Source: Blasia pusilla
Taxonomy: Eukaryota > Marchantiophyta > Marchantiopsida > Blasiales
Direction of reading: 5' to 3'
Assembly: GCA_050084515.1 (NCBI GenBank)
Contig: CM114271.1
Coordinates: forward strand, 62,496,001 to 62,560,000
DNA: 64,000 nt
The position numbers and the translations under genes were made by a program. Position 1 is the stretch's first letter. The number at the start of each line of letters is the position of its first letter. Under the pieces are notes generated by a model. It was not told where the DNA came from. It did not search any database and saw nothing but the letters and a program-made list of their open reading frames with translations. Shown here piece after piece: positions 46,475 to 58,389 of the stretch.

Positions 46475-46907
46475 TGTTGGATTTTCAACATCCACTTCTC
46501 TAAACATTATTAATCTGATTGGCCCCCTTGTATAAGGAGAAACCTAGATTGATGGTTCCGACTTAAACGTCGGAGGAGTATTAATAATATGACGTAGGTG
46601 GTTTTAGGAATAGCGTTATAGGTTTATCTAACCCTATATTGCATCAGGATGCGGGGCATCCTGATGCAATATATGCAAAAAAAATTTATTAATAGAAACG
46701 AAGAAAAATAAGTAAAAACCCTAGCTTTTCCGAGTAGTCAAATAGTTGGGAGCCGCAGTGATAGCGCATTCTCGTATATCGAGTTATCTCAATGTTCAGG
46801 TTCCATCGAAGCTCTTCTGTGAGTGCATGGACGAACTAGGCCACTTTGTATCTCTAAGTTTTGTAAAGATTTCAACGATTTCGTCACTTTCTGTTTTCTC
46901 ACACACA
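46475..46907 (+). mobile_element. 5' LTR of a Ty1/copia element
   Basis: Begins TGTTGGATTTTCAACATCC and ends ...CTCACACACA just before a primer-binding site. It contains a TATA-like tgtataagg (about 46529) and a long palindrome (46635-46673). No second LTR is seen in the window. Confidence 0.7.
46635..46673. repeat. 17-base perfect hairpin inside the copia LTR
   Basis: Left arm tatattgcatcaggatg (46635-46651), loop cgggg, right arm catcctgatgcaatata (46657-46673). It lies about 100 bases after the TATA-like box, so it would be near the start of the transcript. Confidence 0.85.
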
Positions 46908-46921
46908 TGGTATGAGAGCAG
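46908..46921 (+). promoter_or_regulatory. Retrotransposon primer-binding site (initiator tRNA-Met type)
   Basis: TGGTATGAGAGCAG differs by one base from the common plant copia site TGGTATCAGAGC. It begins directly after the LTR's CA end, which fixes the LTR boundary. Confidence 0.7.
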
Positions 46922-46979
46922 TAGATTTTCCACTATTTTGTATTTGGCGATCTAGTGTGTTTGCACAAAATCTTGAGAG

Positions 46980-48000
46980 ATGGCTACTTCTTCGTCAGTT
47001 CGTGCTCGCCCTCCTTCGCTGGGTGAAGGGAAGTTAGATGGGTTTAACTATTCGTTGTGGAAGTTCAAAATGAGAACTGTCCTTGAATCATTTGAGATCT
47101 GGGAAACGGCCGCAGGGGTCGATTAAAATCCACAAGCTAGTTTGAGTTCTGCATGTTTATCTTCATCTGGGGATATCGATCCTGCTGTATTGTTGGCATG
47201 GAGACGCGGAAACGATGATGCTCTATATGCGATTGTCATGAATGTAACTGATTCTATCATAACTCCCATTCACCATATAACCACTACTGTTGAGGGGTGG
47301 AACATTTTGAAGAATCAGTATGAAATGAGGAATGAGACTCGGATTCAGAATCTGAAGAATTAGCTTACGTCCGGGAAATTTTCAGAAGGAGAAAGCGCGA
47401 AACAATTTTTGACAAGGATCAAGAATCTTCAAGATCATATGGCGTATGTAGGAATTTCAAAGTCTAGCAAAGATTTGGCACGTCGGTGTATAAGGATTTT
47501 GCCTCCAAGATATGAGAGTTTGGTCACTGCACTGAATACTCAAGTAAGATCCACGCCGCTTCTTTGAACAATTTAGTGCAATGTTGATAGAAGAGGAAAT
47601 GTGCTTCAAAGTAAGAGAGGGAAGTGATGCAGCATTTATTGCCAACATACAGAGAGGTAGAAATCAGGATTACAGTTCAAATGTCAAGAAGAAATTTCCA
47701 AGAAAAGCCCTCAAATGCTTTTATTGTGGTAAGCTAGGTCATCTTATCAAAGATTGTAGAAAGAGGAGTCAGGATGAGAAGAACGGTTGTTTAAGACCTA
47801 AGAAGAAGTCTGGAAATTTTGTAGAACTAGGAGAATATGAAGTAGATGCTTGGGTAGCAATAGAAGAGTTTTGCACACAGGCAAAATATTCCACTAAGTC
47901 AAAGAGTGAAGATGCATGGGTGCTCGATAGTGGAGCATCTAGGCATATGATCAATCATAAAGATTGGTATAGCTCCTTACAGCCTCTACAGGAGCTCATC
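46980..48000 (+). pseudogene. Ty1/copia Gag and start of protease (truncated)
   Basis: Gag starts at ATG 46980 with LDGFNYSLWKFKMRTVLESF, the usual copia Gag opening. It passes a stop after about 49 codons, then gives WRRGNDDALYAIVMNVTDS, GWNILKNQYEMRNETRIQNL (stop), FLTRIKNLQDHM and LARRCIRILPPRYESLVTAL. After a frame change near 47545 it holds the zinc knuckle CFYCGKLGHLIKDC (intact CX2CX4HX4C) and the protease motif WVLDSGASRHM with its catalytic Asp. The frame is cut at 48001 by a CACTA-type terminus; integrase, reverse transcriptase and the 3' LTR are absent. Confidence 0.85.
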
Positions 48001-48236
48001 CACTAGAAGAATTATGTGGTTTTTATGACTAGGCTTTAAATGACTTGCCGAAAGAATGACTCAAAGTATGACTAAAATGGTTTAGTCGTAAAATTTAGGG
48101 TTGCACAACTCACATAGTCATGCACTTATTACTAAAGTAGTTATCAATACCCTTTAGTAAAGATTAGTCGTACTAATTTCACTTGCCTAGTAATACAGAG
48201 TCATAAATACGACTAGTCTGTTTTTGTGATCTCATG
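48001..48236 (+). mobile_element. CACTA transposon terminus with subterminal repeats
   Basis: Starts CACTAGAAGAATTATGTGG exactly where copia coding ends. Within 230 bases, gacta/tagtc words recur many times in both orientations (for example tatgactaaaatgg, tttagtcgtaaa, tagtcgtacta, acgactagtc), as is usual for transposase-binding subterminal arrays. It may belong with the TNP2 transposase at 52.8-55.0 kb. Confidence 0.6.
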
Positions 48237-48309
48237 CTACAATGGTAACGTATTTTTTAATGTTGTTGGGATATATAAATATATATATGTCCTACGTTCC
48301 TAGGGATGA

Positions 48310-48830
48310 TTTAGGATTGTTTCGAGTCCTGATGGAATTTCCATTGTATCGTGAAGTTAACTTTTTCTCCCACCATTGGATGGTGATGAAACCTGGCACA
48401 CACCAAGGCCTCAAATCCCTCCACATCTTGAACGGTGCAGATCTGCCAATTACATCTCCGTGCTCCAACCAAAAATGGAAGATCAGTTTTAGGGTTTACA
48501 ATTTTTAATTCCATGTGTGAGTGGTCAATTGAAGTTTTTTTCTTTTTCCATGTGTTCTTGGTTTAGGGTTACCATCGCGGAGAAAGTTTCATGATTTTTG
48601 GGCCCCATGTGGAGGGTGGAGGATACAAAAAGCGACGCCAAGAAGGACTTAGAGGGCGTTGAGAAGGATTGTTTCGAGTCTTGATGGCATTTCCATTGTA
48701 TGGTGAAGTTAACCTTTTCTCCCACCATTGGATGGTGATGAAACATGGCACACACCAAGGCCTCAAATCCCTCCACATCTTGAACGGTGCAGATCTGCCA
48801 GTTACATCTCTGTGCTCCAACCAAAAATCC
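48310..48830. repeat. Direct repeat of ~165 bases, two copies 351 bases apart
   Basis: 48316-48478 and 48667-48829 are nearly identical: both start ttgtttcgagtc(c/t)tgatgg and end gtgctccaaccaaaaat. The second copy runs straight into a CCTT-rich array. Confidence 0.9.
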
Positions 48831-49070
48831 TTCCTTCCTTCCTTCCTTCCTTCCAAAAATCTTCCTTCGTTCCTTCGTTCCTTCCAACCTTCCTTCCTTC
48901 CCGCCTTCCTGGCTTCATGCGTCCATCGGGGCTTCCTTCCTGCCCACCCACTCTCTCGGCTTCGTGCGTCCGTCCATCGGGGCTTCTTGCCTGCCTGCCC
49001 ACTCTCGCTTCCTTCGTGCGTCCATCGGGACTTGGTGCCTGCCCTGTCTCGCGCCCATCCCCGCTTAGGC
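48827..49070. repeat. CCTT-rich array and ~50-base minisatellite
   Basis: Tetranucleotide-like ccttccttcc at 48830-48900, then three units around cgtgcgtccatcggg(g/a)ctt at about 48920, 48965 and 49015. Both strands stay open for up to 167 codons because of the repeat; I do not call genes. Confidence 0.8.
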
Positions 49071-49321
49071 ATTGGCGTCGCCCGATTTTTGCTGTTTGCT
49101 GATTTTTTTCTTGAAGCTACTGTAAGTGGTTCTTTTCTTTTGCCTTGAGCATGTCTGAATACCTTGTTGAAGAAAACGTGCCCGATTTTTGCTCATGCGC
49201 TCCTAACCCAAATTGTTATGACCAACTTTTCAATATGAGTATGTGCACTTGCTCTACGCGTTGTAAATCCACATGAGGAGAACATAGAGTGGGACACGGC
49301 TTCAGCCTCACAGAGAGAGAC
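49071..49321. other. No recognised gene
   Basis: Short spacer between the minisatellite and the GA array. Confidence 0.3.
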
Positions 49322-49323
49322 CT

Positions 49324-50391
<1,068 letters not shown>

Positions 50392-50418
50392 AGCTTCAAG
50401 CCTATCCCTTTGTTTGGT

Positions 50419-50446
50419 AGAGAGAGAGAGAGAGAGAGAGAGAGAG
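50419..50446. repeat. (GA)n microsatellite
   Basis: About 14 GA units just upstream (in element orientation) of the LINE-like fragment, so the fragment is bracketed by GA arrays. Confidence 0.9.
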
Positions 50447-52800
50447 TCCTTAAATCACCACACAATGCTGGCTTTCAATTTTTCATGGACTTCGGAATGT
50501 ATATGTGGTGGAACCATTGTGCATGCACACACCAACTTCTTAGAGCTTTTCTGCTGTTTATAGCACTCTCCCTGGAGCATCTAACCCCAGTCCATTTAGC
50601 TGTGCTGGACATGGCTTCTAACTATCAGTATTGTCTCCATTGAAGTCCCAAGTGAAGGACATTCCACGATGCTCAACGCTGGTTTCAGATGTCCATCCAG
50701 CGTGTCATAGCTCACCAGGAAACGTTTAATTGTACACATTCATGAGTTTATTTCATTAGAAGTCGCGCGATGCGTCAATAGAGAATTCTCTCACAATTAG
50801 GCCTGACGGAAGGGAGATAGGTACGTTAGAAAATCCCGTGTACATAGGACAAGTGTGGAGAAAATTACGTGAGCTTCGAACATGATGTTCCCTTTCAATA
50901 AATGTGCGTATCTGACACGTCGAGCTCCAAAATCTACTATCTGCAATCCACACCACCGTCTTCCTCCTCTTGTGGTGGCACCCTTTCGTGTTCTCAGCAC
51001 CTTCACATTGTCCAATTCCATATCACCTCTCTTCCAGGCGTCCAATTCCGCTTCTTGAGATCCGTCCTCCTCTACCTGAGCCTCTAATCGCACTCTCGTT
51101 CCTTGCTCCGATCTGCAGTCTCACACTCTTCTCTCATTTCCACCTCTTTCTCACCTCCCCTGATCTCCCGCTCCTCATTCCGTTCCTTAGAATTCCCCCC
51201 TCTCCTCCCTCGAGCTTCCGACAGATCTGTTCCCATCATTTACTCGATCGCACCTCTCGCCCCTTGTCTCTCTCTGTCCCCGTCTCCCTCCCACGCGTTG
51301 ACACTGCTGAGAGCAGGAGACGCCGACTTCGCAATTGAATTCTTAGCGGATTGCATGTGCAATGCTCGCTCGCATCAAGAAAGAAAAACACCACTGAGAA
51401 AGGTAAAATCAGGTCAGGTCAAGTCAAATGAACGCGAGCGGAGCGGTTCGACGACGCTCCTCCACTGCCAGCCACTCAGTCTGTCACACACCCAGACATG
51501 CAGACATATAGAATCACATCATAAGTCGTAGTTTATCTACACTTGGCTGATAGGATATTCTGCTCTGTTGCAATTGGGTCATGTCGGAGGCATTGTTATA
51601 AAGGATTATTTCTTAGTCAGGAACCGAAATCTGGGTATATCAGACCTGTACTCTTTGAATCCTAAAGGTCAAAATTGGTACACTGGAGGCCTTTAATTTG
51701 AAAGCTATAGCAGCTCTTGTTCTTGGAGTGGTGCCAAACATTCCAAGCTTCTTGTTCACAGCCAGACTACTTGACAATGTGCCCTCGTTTTCTACAACTC
51801 CTGTTTGTGTGTACTTGGAATTGTCTGAGAGGAGAGCATCGATAGAGAAAACTGGAGTAAATTGATTTATATCATGTAATGAGCCTACTTCTCTATTTTT
51901 TACAAGGCCCATGGACAACATGGCCACTTGGGAAAGTGATCTAGGTAGACATCAAGGTCTCTACTGTTTTTTACTTATCCAACTGTAGAAGCACTTCAAG
52001 TAATCGAACTGTAGAAGCTATGCCTAAACTGAGAGAACTTTCAGACGTACATGAAGGTGGTGTTACACTTGGGGATCCAATCTTATAATAGGTAGGATGC
52101 ACTATATTATGAATCAGTGAGTGTCTACATTGAAACCTGTACACGTATGGTAGTAAGAACATGAGATTTGTTAATGAGAAGTAATGACAAATACATCTTG
52201 AACCTCTTTAATTGAAATCTGGGAAGCATCGGCTCCGAGTGGCATTCGACAAGACGAGTCTCACTCTTTTCTCCATTGATCAATCCTCCTTTCCCTCTGT
52301 CTGATTCTTGTGATGAGTTTGACACATTACTTCAATGCTATGTCTCTGTTTGGAAAGTGGATCTTTCTTCATGATGAAGTGTACGTTTCAGAGGATTGAG
52401 TCATTATCTAAAGTTGGGTGTGTTACATTTGTCATTCAGGAATGTCATTGGAAGCGTTGGACCACATCCGTGAGGATTGTTAGTGACGATTGAAATTCCC
52501 ATCGAGATCAATCCCAGGTTACGTATATGTGTGTTATCATACTTCTCTTGACTACATGTGGGTATGCATTCATCTAAAATTCAAGCTTGTCGAGCCGTGG
52601 TTTATGGAATTCTTTATTGAGGCAAGATGTCATGGTTTTGGATGTGTTTGGAATGTTTCAGTTCACATTTTGCGGGAATTCACTTCCAAACCCCTTAGAA
52701 TGGATTTGAACCACCCAGCTAGAGTAAAGGCACACAATTCTAAGTTGTGGCAGCGGGAAAGCATACGAGCTAGTGTACTGGGCTGTAAGAGATTGTGATG
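50447..52800. other. Intergenic, no recognised gene
   Basis: 50970-51340 is strongly C/T-rich on plus, giving Ser/Pro/Leu-rich open frames that I regard as compositional. No domains recognised elsewhere. Confidence 0.4.
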
Positions 52801-55045
52801 TCCGTGCAATGTTTGTAAGGGTGGGTCTACGTTGTCCATCGGCAAGGTGGAAGCACATTTGAGAAAAAATGGACGCTCGGCGCTTTGTCGAGTGCCAAAA
52901 TCTAGGGATGGATGGGACTCTTCAGATGAGGAGTGGCTTATGCATGATCTTGCTGAAAAAAGAAGCCAAGAGGATAAGACAATGGAGTCAGCCCCCACCT
53001 TCCATGTGGATGGAAGGGATAGATCTTGCATGGCAGATATAGACAAGCACATTGACGTTCATAAAATTCTCAATGATATTTTCCAGAAATACGACCATAT
53101 ACACGAGGATGAAGCTGAAGAGATGTCCCTCCCATCTGATGAATTACCAGAACCGGGAACGTCAAACGAAGAACCAATATTCAATCATGGAGATGAATAT
53201 GAGGAGCTTGCTGAACCTTGCAAACCCTTGTTCCCTACAGCAAAAATATATGGTTTGGCTTTTGTCATGTTACTATTCAACATTCAGACCACCCATGGCG
53301 TCCCAAATGTAGCTATTGACGAAATTTTGAAACTCCTTTGTAAGTTGGTCCTACCAACAGGAAACTTGACGCCACCGAGTTATTATGTAGCAAAAAAGCT
53401 CATTGGTAAACTAGGCTTGAGTTACAACAGTATCCATGCCTGTCCGGCTGGATGTGTTTTATTCCGGGGTGATTTGGCTGAAGCTGAGATCTGTCCATTA
53501 TATGGGAAACCAAGGTTCCGGAAAGTGGGCAGAACGTTGGTACCATGTAAGGTACTAAGGCATTTTCCTGTTATACCTCGGATGAGGCGTATGTTTAGAT
53601 GCAGGACGTTGTCTGAATTATTGACTTGGTCCCCCTTGAACCAGAGCACGGACGGCTTAGTAAGGCATACAGCTGATTGCAAGGCATGGGGCCACATGGA
53701 CAACTTATATCCAGACTTTGCCGAGGAGAAGAGGAATTGCAGGTTTGGGCTAGCTTTGGACGAAGTGAATCCATTTTCAGACAAGTTGAGCTCGTGGTCA
53801 ACATGGCCCGTGCTCCTTGTTAATTATAACTTGCCTCCCTGGCTCCACAAAAAAAAATTCTTTGTGATGCTCTCTTTGATCATACCTGGAAAGGAGAGTG
53901 TAAATGGGAAAAACATAGACACATACTTGCTTCCTCTAGTAGAAGAGTTCCAGGAAATGTGGAAAGGGGTTCAATTTCATGACGTTCAAAAGGTAGGCGG
54001 AAGTTGGAACTTCATGTTTAGGGCTACCTTACTATGGACCATAAATGATCACCCGGCATACGAAACTGTCGCAGGGCAGAGCCATGGTGGAAAACTAGGA
54101 TGTACTATATGCGGGCCTCGAGTGGATTCTGATTTTTCAAAGTCTTGTGGCAAGCCCATATATGGTTGTCATTGTCGATATCTCCCATTGAGCCATCCAT
54201 GGAGGACCCGTAGGTATGGATCTCATTTCAACGGGAGTGCTGAACTCAGACCACGCGTGCCTAGACTACTTTCTGGAGAGATTATTGGATGGGCAAATGA
54301 AAAACATGCATATGATCAGAGTGGGGGTCGAGAAGATGGCCTCACTGATCCCTACAAGAGAACAGGGGTGAAAAGGTTGAGTATACTATATTCGTTGCCT
54401 TACTGGGCAGTATCCTGCTTCCTCTCTACATTCTCTATTTTATGTGTTATGAAATAGTGGTTATAGAGGATGATAGCTTTTGTTTGATTTGATTGTGGAT
54501 ATTAGCTATTATGTTCAAGTCGTGAGATGTCCATGCTTTCTTGACGATACAATCAGAATTTGTTTATACGTCATACATTAGATGTAATGCACGTTGAGAA
54601 GAATATCGTTGAGAATCTAGTGAAGACCTTATTTGGAGTGAAAGATACTATGAAAGTAAGGAGAGATTTGGAGGCCCGTGGGATTCGATCCCATTTGTGG
54701 TTGCAACCCCATCGTAGTAGACCCCAAGTTTTGCTTAAACCAATTTCCGATTATTGTCTTTCTCCCCATGACTTGAATACTTTCCTTTCAAGGATTCAGA
54801 ACTTGAAGGTGCCATCTGGATATTGTGGAGAACTCTCCAAGCATGTGGTTAATCGAAAATTGGGCAATATGAAATCACATGATTACCATGTCTTCATTCA
54901 GCAAGTCCTTCCTTATTGCATCCGTGGTCTTCTGAAGGACCATGTGAGAATGGTGGTTATTAGATTATCCGGCATTTTTAGAATGGTGTGTACAAAGGTA
55001 TATGATCCAGCTTTATTCGACAAACTCCTTGATGAGACTGCCTAA
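52801..55045 (+). pseudogene. CACTA (En/Spm) TNP2-type transposase
   Basis: DNA transposase of the CACTA superfamily. It begins with a transposase-associated zinc-binding-like segment (CPCNVCKGGSTLS), then an acidic linker and the TNP2 core: FRCRTLSELLTWSPLN, FGLALDEVNPFSDKLSSWST, WPVLLVNYNLPPWL, GKNIDTYLLPLVEEF, LLWTINDHPAYETVAG and KLGCTICGP. An intron at 54410-54556 (GT-AG) joins LPYWA to NLFIRHTLDVMHVEKNIVEN. The second exon continues to GELSKHVVNRKLGNMKSHDY and KVYDPALFDKLLDETA, then stops; the rest of the family's C-terminus is missing. The long frame 52832-54409 has no internal stop, so decay is recent or limited. No clear 3' TIR before the gypsy fragment at 55.3 kb. Confidence 0.85.
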
Positions 55046-55295
55046 ACCCCAACTAACCTAGCCACCAACCAAGACTACTTTTGCTTTTCATTAAAGCAAC
55101 TACTTTACTTTTATAAAGTCATCTTTTATTTATTACCTCCTTTTCCTAAAGTTGGGCCCGCATAAAAGAGGCACCATAAAGAGGTTTAAACATAAGAATC
55201 TCCTTTTTCTAAGCCAATTTACTTAATACTAATGAAATTCTATCTAACACTTAATGACGAAGGAGTTTACACACTGGTTGATTTTACTATACGAC
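55046..55295. other. Spacer between CACTA and gypsy fragments
   Basis: AT-rich, no coding motif. Contains the junctions where both the CACTA C-terminus and the gypsy N-terminal part are cut off. Confidence 0.4.
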
Positions 55296-57618
55296 AACGG
55301 AGGAGTTTGTGATCATCTACATAGATGACATACTCATCTATTCGAAAACACTAGAGGAGCACGCTCGACATTTTAAGACGGTGTTTGAGAAACTCAGGAC
55401 AAAAAAGTTGTATGCGAATGCGGATAAGAGTGAGTTCGGTGTGACGAAGATCAAGTTCTTGGGGCATGTGGTTAGTGTAGATGGAGTGAGTCCAGACATG
55501 GAGAAGGTAAGCGCCATTGCCGAATGGGAACCGCCTTCCACTGTGAAGGGGATGAGGAGGTTCATCGGAGCGGTCCAATTTTACCGGACATACGTGAAGA
55601 ACTTTTCGGGAATAGTGAAACCTCTCACAGATTGGACCACAAAATTTTCCAACCAAACATGGACCAAGGAAGTGGATAAAGCGTTCAATCGAGTCAAAGA
55701 GATCCTCTCGCAAGAACCAGTTCTGAAGCTACCGGAGTTTGACCAACCGTTCGAGGTGCACACTGATGCTAGTGATTTCGCGATTTCTGGAATGTTGGTG
55801 CAAAAAGGGAGACATGTAGCATATGAGAGTAAGAAGCTTAGTGACACCGAAAGGAGATGGCCCACTTATGAGAGATATTTGTTCGCGGTGGTTCATTGCT
55901 TGAGAAAGTGGCGTCACTATCTGGGACTTCACAAGACTCGGGTATTCATCGATAACATATCGCTCAAGTATTTTGAGACCCAGGATCGCGTAACACCAAA
56001 GCAACTTCAATGGAATGATACCTTGGCATTGACAAATGTGGAGCTAATCCACATGTCGGGGAAAGACAATGTCATTCCAGATGCGTTAAGTCGCAGGGAT
56101 GAGCGTATGCCATCGACGACACAAGTTTTGAGAGCAATGTTTCCTAATGAAATAGACCTGGAAAGAAGGATTCGTGAAGCATACATGAAGGATGCGCAAG
56201 CGAGGGAGTACCTTGGGAAGTTAAAGCGGGACGAGAAGGTGGCCAATCTAAGTTTGAGACACGACTTGCTAAGGTTTAAGCAAAGCAGGATCTATGTAGG
56301 TCAAGGCAAGCTACGGACCAAAGTGTTTGTGGAATGTCATGATGGACCTTTGGCGGGACACAAAGGGGAGAAATCCACTCTTGTTGTTTTGGCCAAAAGG
56401 TTCTTCTAGCCCAACATGAAGGAAGATGTTGCTCAATATGTGAAAACCTGCATGACCTGTCAGGAAAACATAGTTTCTTATGCAAAGAAACAAGGCTTAC
56501 TTCATCCTTTGCCGATCCCATAGGGACCCTTGCAAAGCATTAGCATGGATTCTATTACGAGTCTTCCGGAATTTGAGGGATACAACGCTATACTTGTGAT
56601 AGTTGATCGGTTTAGCAAGTTGGGGAGGTTTGTGCCGACGAGAGAGTTTACGACGGCCTATACGACTTCCTGGCTCTTCTAGGATGGTTGGTGGCGAGCT
56701 CATGAATTTCCTAGGAAGATTATGTCCGATCGAGATCCGAAGTTTATCAATGCCTTTTGGAAACATCTATTCATGAGGTTCCGGACCAAACTCAGCTTTA
56801 GTACGGCCTTCCATCCTCAAACGGATGGGCAAACGGAAAAAGTAAACTCGGTTGTGAACCAACAACTAAGGAATTATGTGAGTGCGGACCATAGAGATTG
56901 GGCCAAGTGGCTAAGTATGGCTGAGTATTGTTACAACTCGACCAAGCATTCTGCAACTGGAGAATCTCCGTTTATTCTTGCGTATCAAAGAGAACCAGAA
57001 GGGCCTCTTGACTTGGCTCTTTCGAAGGGCGCTACATCGGCACACACTCGTCAAGCAACGGCGGAATGTTTGTTGGTGGAAATGCAGGAACGACAAGAGC
57101 GAGCAAAGAAAAGTCTTGCCAAGGCTCAACTAAGGTACGTGAAGCATGCTAACAAAATTCGGTGCCAAGTGAGTTTCCAAGTTGGGGAACAAGTGTGGTT
57201 GAGTGTAAAGAATCTCACTCTTCCGAAGGAATTATCCGCGATATTTTCAGCCAAGTATGTCGGACCGTATGTGATTAAGGAAAAGCCGTTTGAGGATGTT
57301 TACACATTGGAGCTACCAAACGAGTTTAAGATTCACCTGACTTTCCATGTGTCATTATTGAAGAAGAATCTTCAAGACAATGTGCGGCCGGAACAAAGGA
57401 TGGTATTGAGACCACAACCGGTCATGAGAAATGAGGAACCAGAGTTTGAGGTTGAGACCATTCTGCGTTCTAGACGTAGAGCCACCAAGTACGAGTACTT
57501 AATTAAGTGGAAAGGCTACCATGTGAAAGAGGCGACTTGGATTGCGGAGGCGGAGCTTGAACATGCGCAAGAAGCATTGCGAGACTTCAAATGGATGCAA
57601 GATAGGCACATGCGTTAG
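55296..57618 (+). pseudogene. Chromovirus-type Ty3/gypsy Pol (5'-truncated) with chromodomain
   Basis: The sequence begins inside reverse transcriptase at the catalytic EEFVIIYIDDILIYSKT motif. It continues with the RT thumb, RNase H (VHTDASDFAISGML, YERYLFAVVHCLRKW, VFIDNISLKYF), the integrase zinc domain (HDGPLAGHKG...CMTC) and integrase core ([29 protein letters not shown]), and ends with a chromodomain (FEVETILRSRRR, YEYLIKWKGYHVKEATW) before the stop at 57616-57618. Three TAG stops interrupt integrase at 56407-56409, about 56521 and about 56680; otherwise the frame is intact. Gag, protease and the RT fingers and palm are missing. Chromodomains bind methylated histone tails and direct insertion in chromoviruses. 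Confidence 0.92.
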
Positions 57619-57938
57619 TACATGGTGAAGCAAAGGACATAACTTGTGACCGGAAGCTTGGGCCGATAATCCATTATAACTAGAAATGTTTAGTGGTTGC
57701 AATAAAGAATGTATGGATTTGGAGATTCGATGCTAGTGATTGCGATTTTGAGTTTGGTAGTGCATGGCAATGAGTAGTTCTTCATATGCTTAGGATGTAA
57801 GTCAAGGAGGCCAAACAATGAGTATTTGAGGTGAGAGCTTGTATTCATATAAGGCATCTAGATCAGGACCAAGTGTTGAAGTACTAGCATTTGGGCTCGC
57901 CCTTACGTCGGCACGGCAGATTAGTCTGTCTTGGGGGT
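57619..57938 (+). other. 3' untranslated region and polypurine tract of chromovirus
   Basis: Non-coding sequence ending in cttgggggt (about 57930-57938), the likely polypurine primer. Confidence 0.4.
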
Positions 57939-58389
57939 TGTGATGATCTCATTCATGTTGCATGAGTGAACTTAGTGACGCGCCTAAGTGGAATATGAGT
58001 GCCCCAAAAGTAGTACGAGTTGGCTAGGTAAGCAGGCGATTGTTTACAAATAGAGGATGTGATATTTACCAGAAGTGGAAGATGTACCAGAAGATTTTGA
58101 ACTCATGAATCTTGCCATGGACTCCACATCCCAAATAGTAAGGTTATGATAGATACTTGCAAGATCTCTTGAGGGAGGACTACAACACAAGAATCAACAT
58201 AAAGTGAGTGAAATTTTCTTCCTTAGGGAAAACGAAAGATATTGTAATTCCATCCTGCCATAAGGATCGTGGGAATAGTCCATAATTTTGGCTTATTTGG
58301 GGGAAAAGTTATTATTGTTCTGTTTGACATTTGTTACAACCCCACATAAAGTGATTTTGTAAATAAATTTTTTTAGTTGTGACACAACA
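57939..58389 (+). mobile_element. Putative 3' LTR of the chromovirus
   Basis: Starts TGTGATGATCTCATTC after the purine tract and may end ...GTGACACAACA at 58389. Length about 450 bases. No second copy in the window to confirm the boundaries. Confidence 0.45.

Noticed and set aside
48569-49148. Long open frames on both strands, up to 167 codons
   Set aside because: They are produced by the CCTT array and minisatellite; residues simply cycle with the repeat and no domain is present.
50970-51531. Ser/Pro/Leu-rich frames of 120-140 codons
   Set aside because: Caused by C/T-rich sequence; no start context, splice support or motif.
53422-53784. 120-codon minus frame inside the TNP2 gene
   Set aside because: Antisense shadow of a conserved transposase exon.
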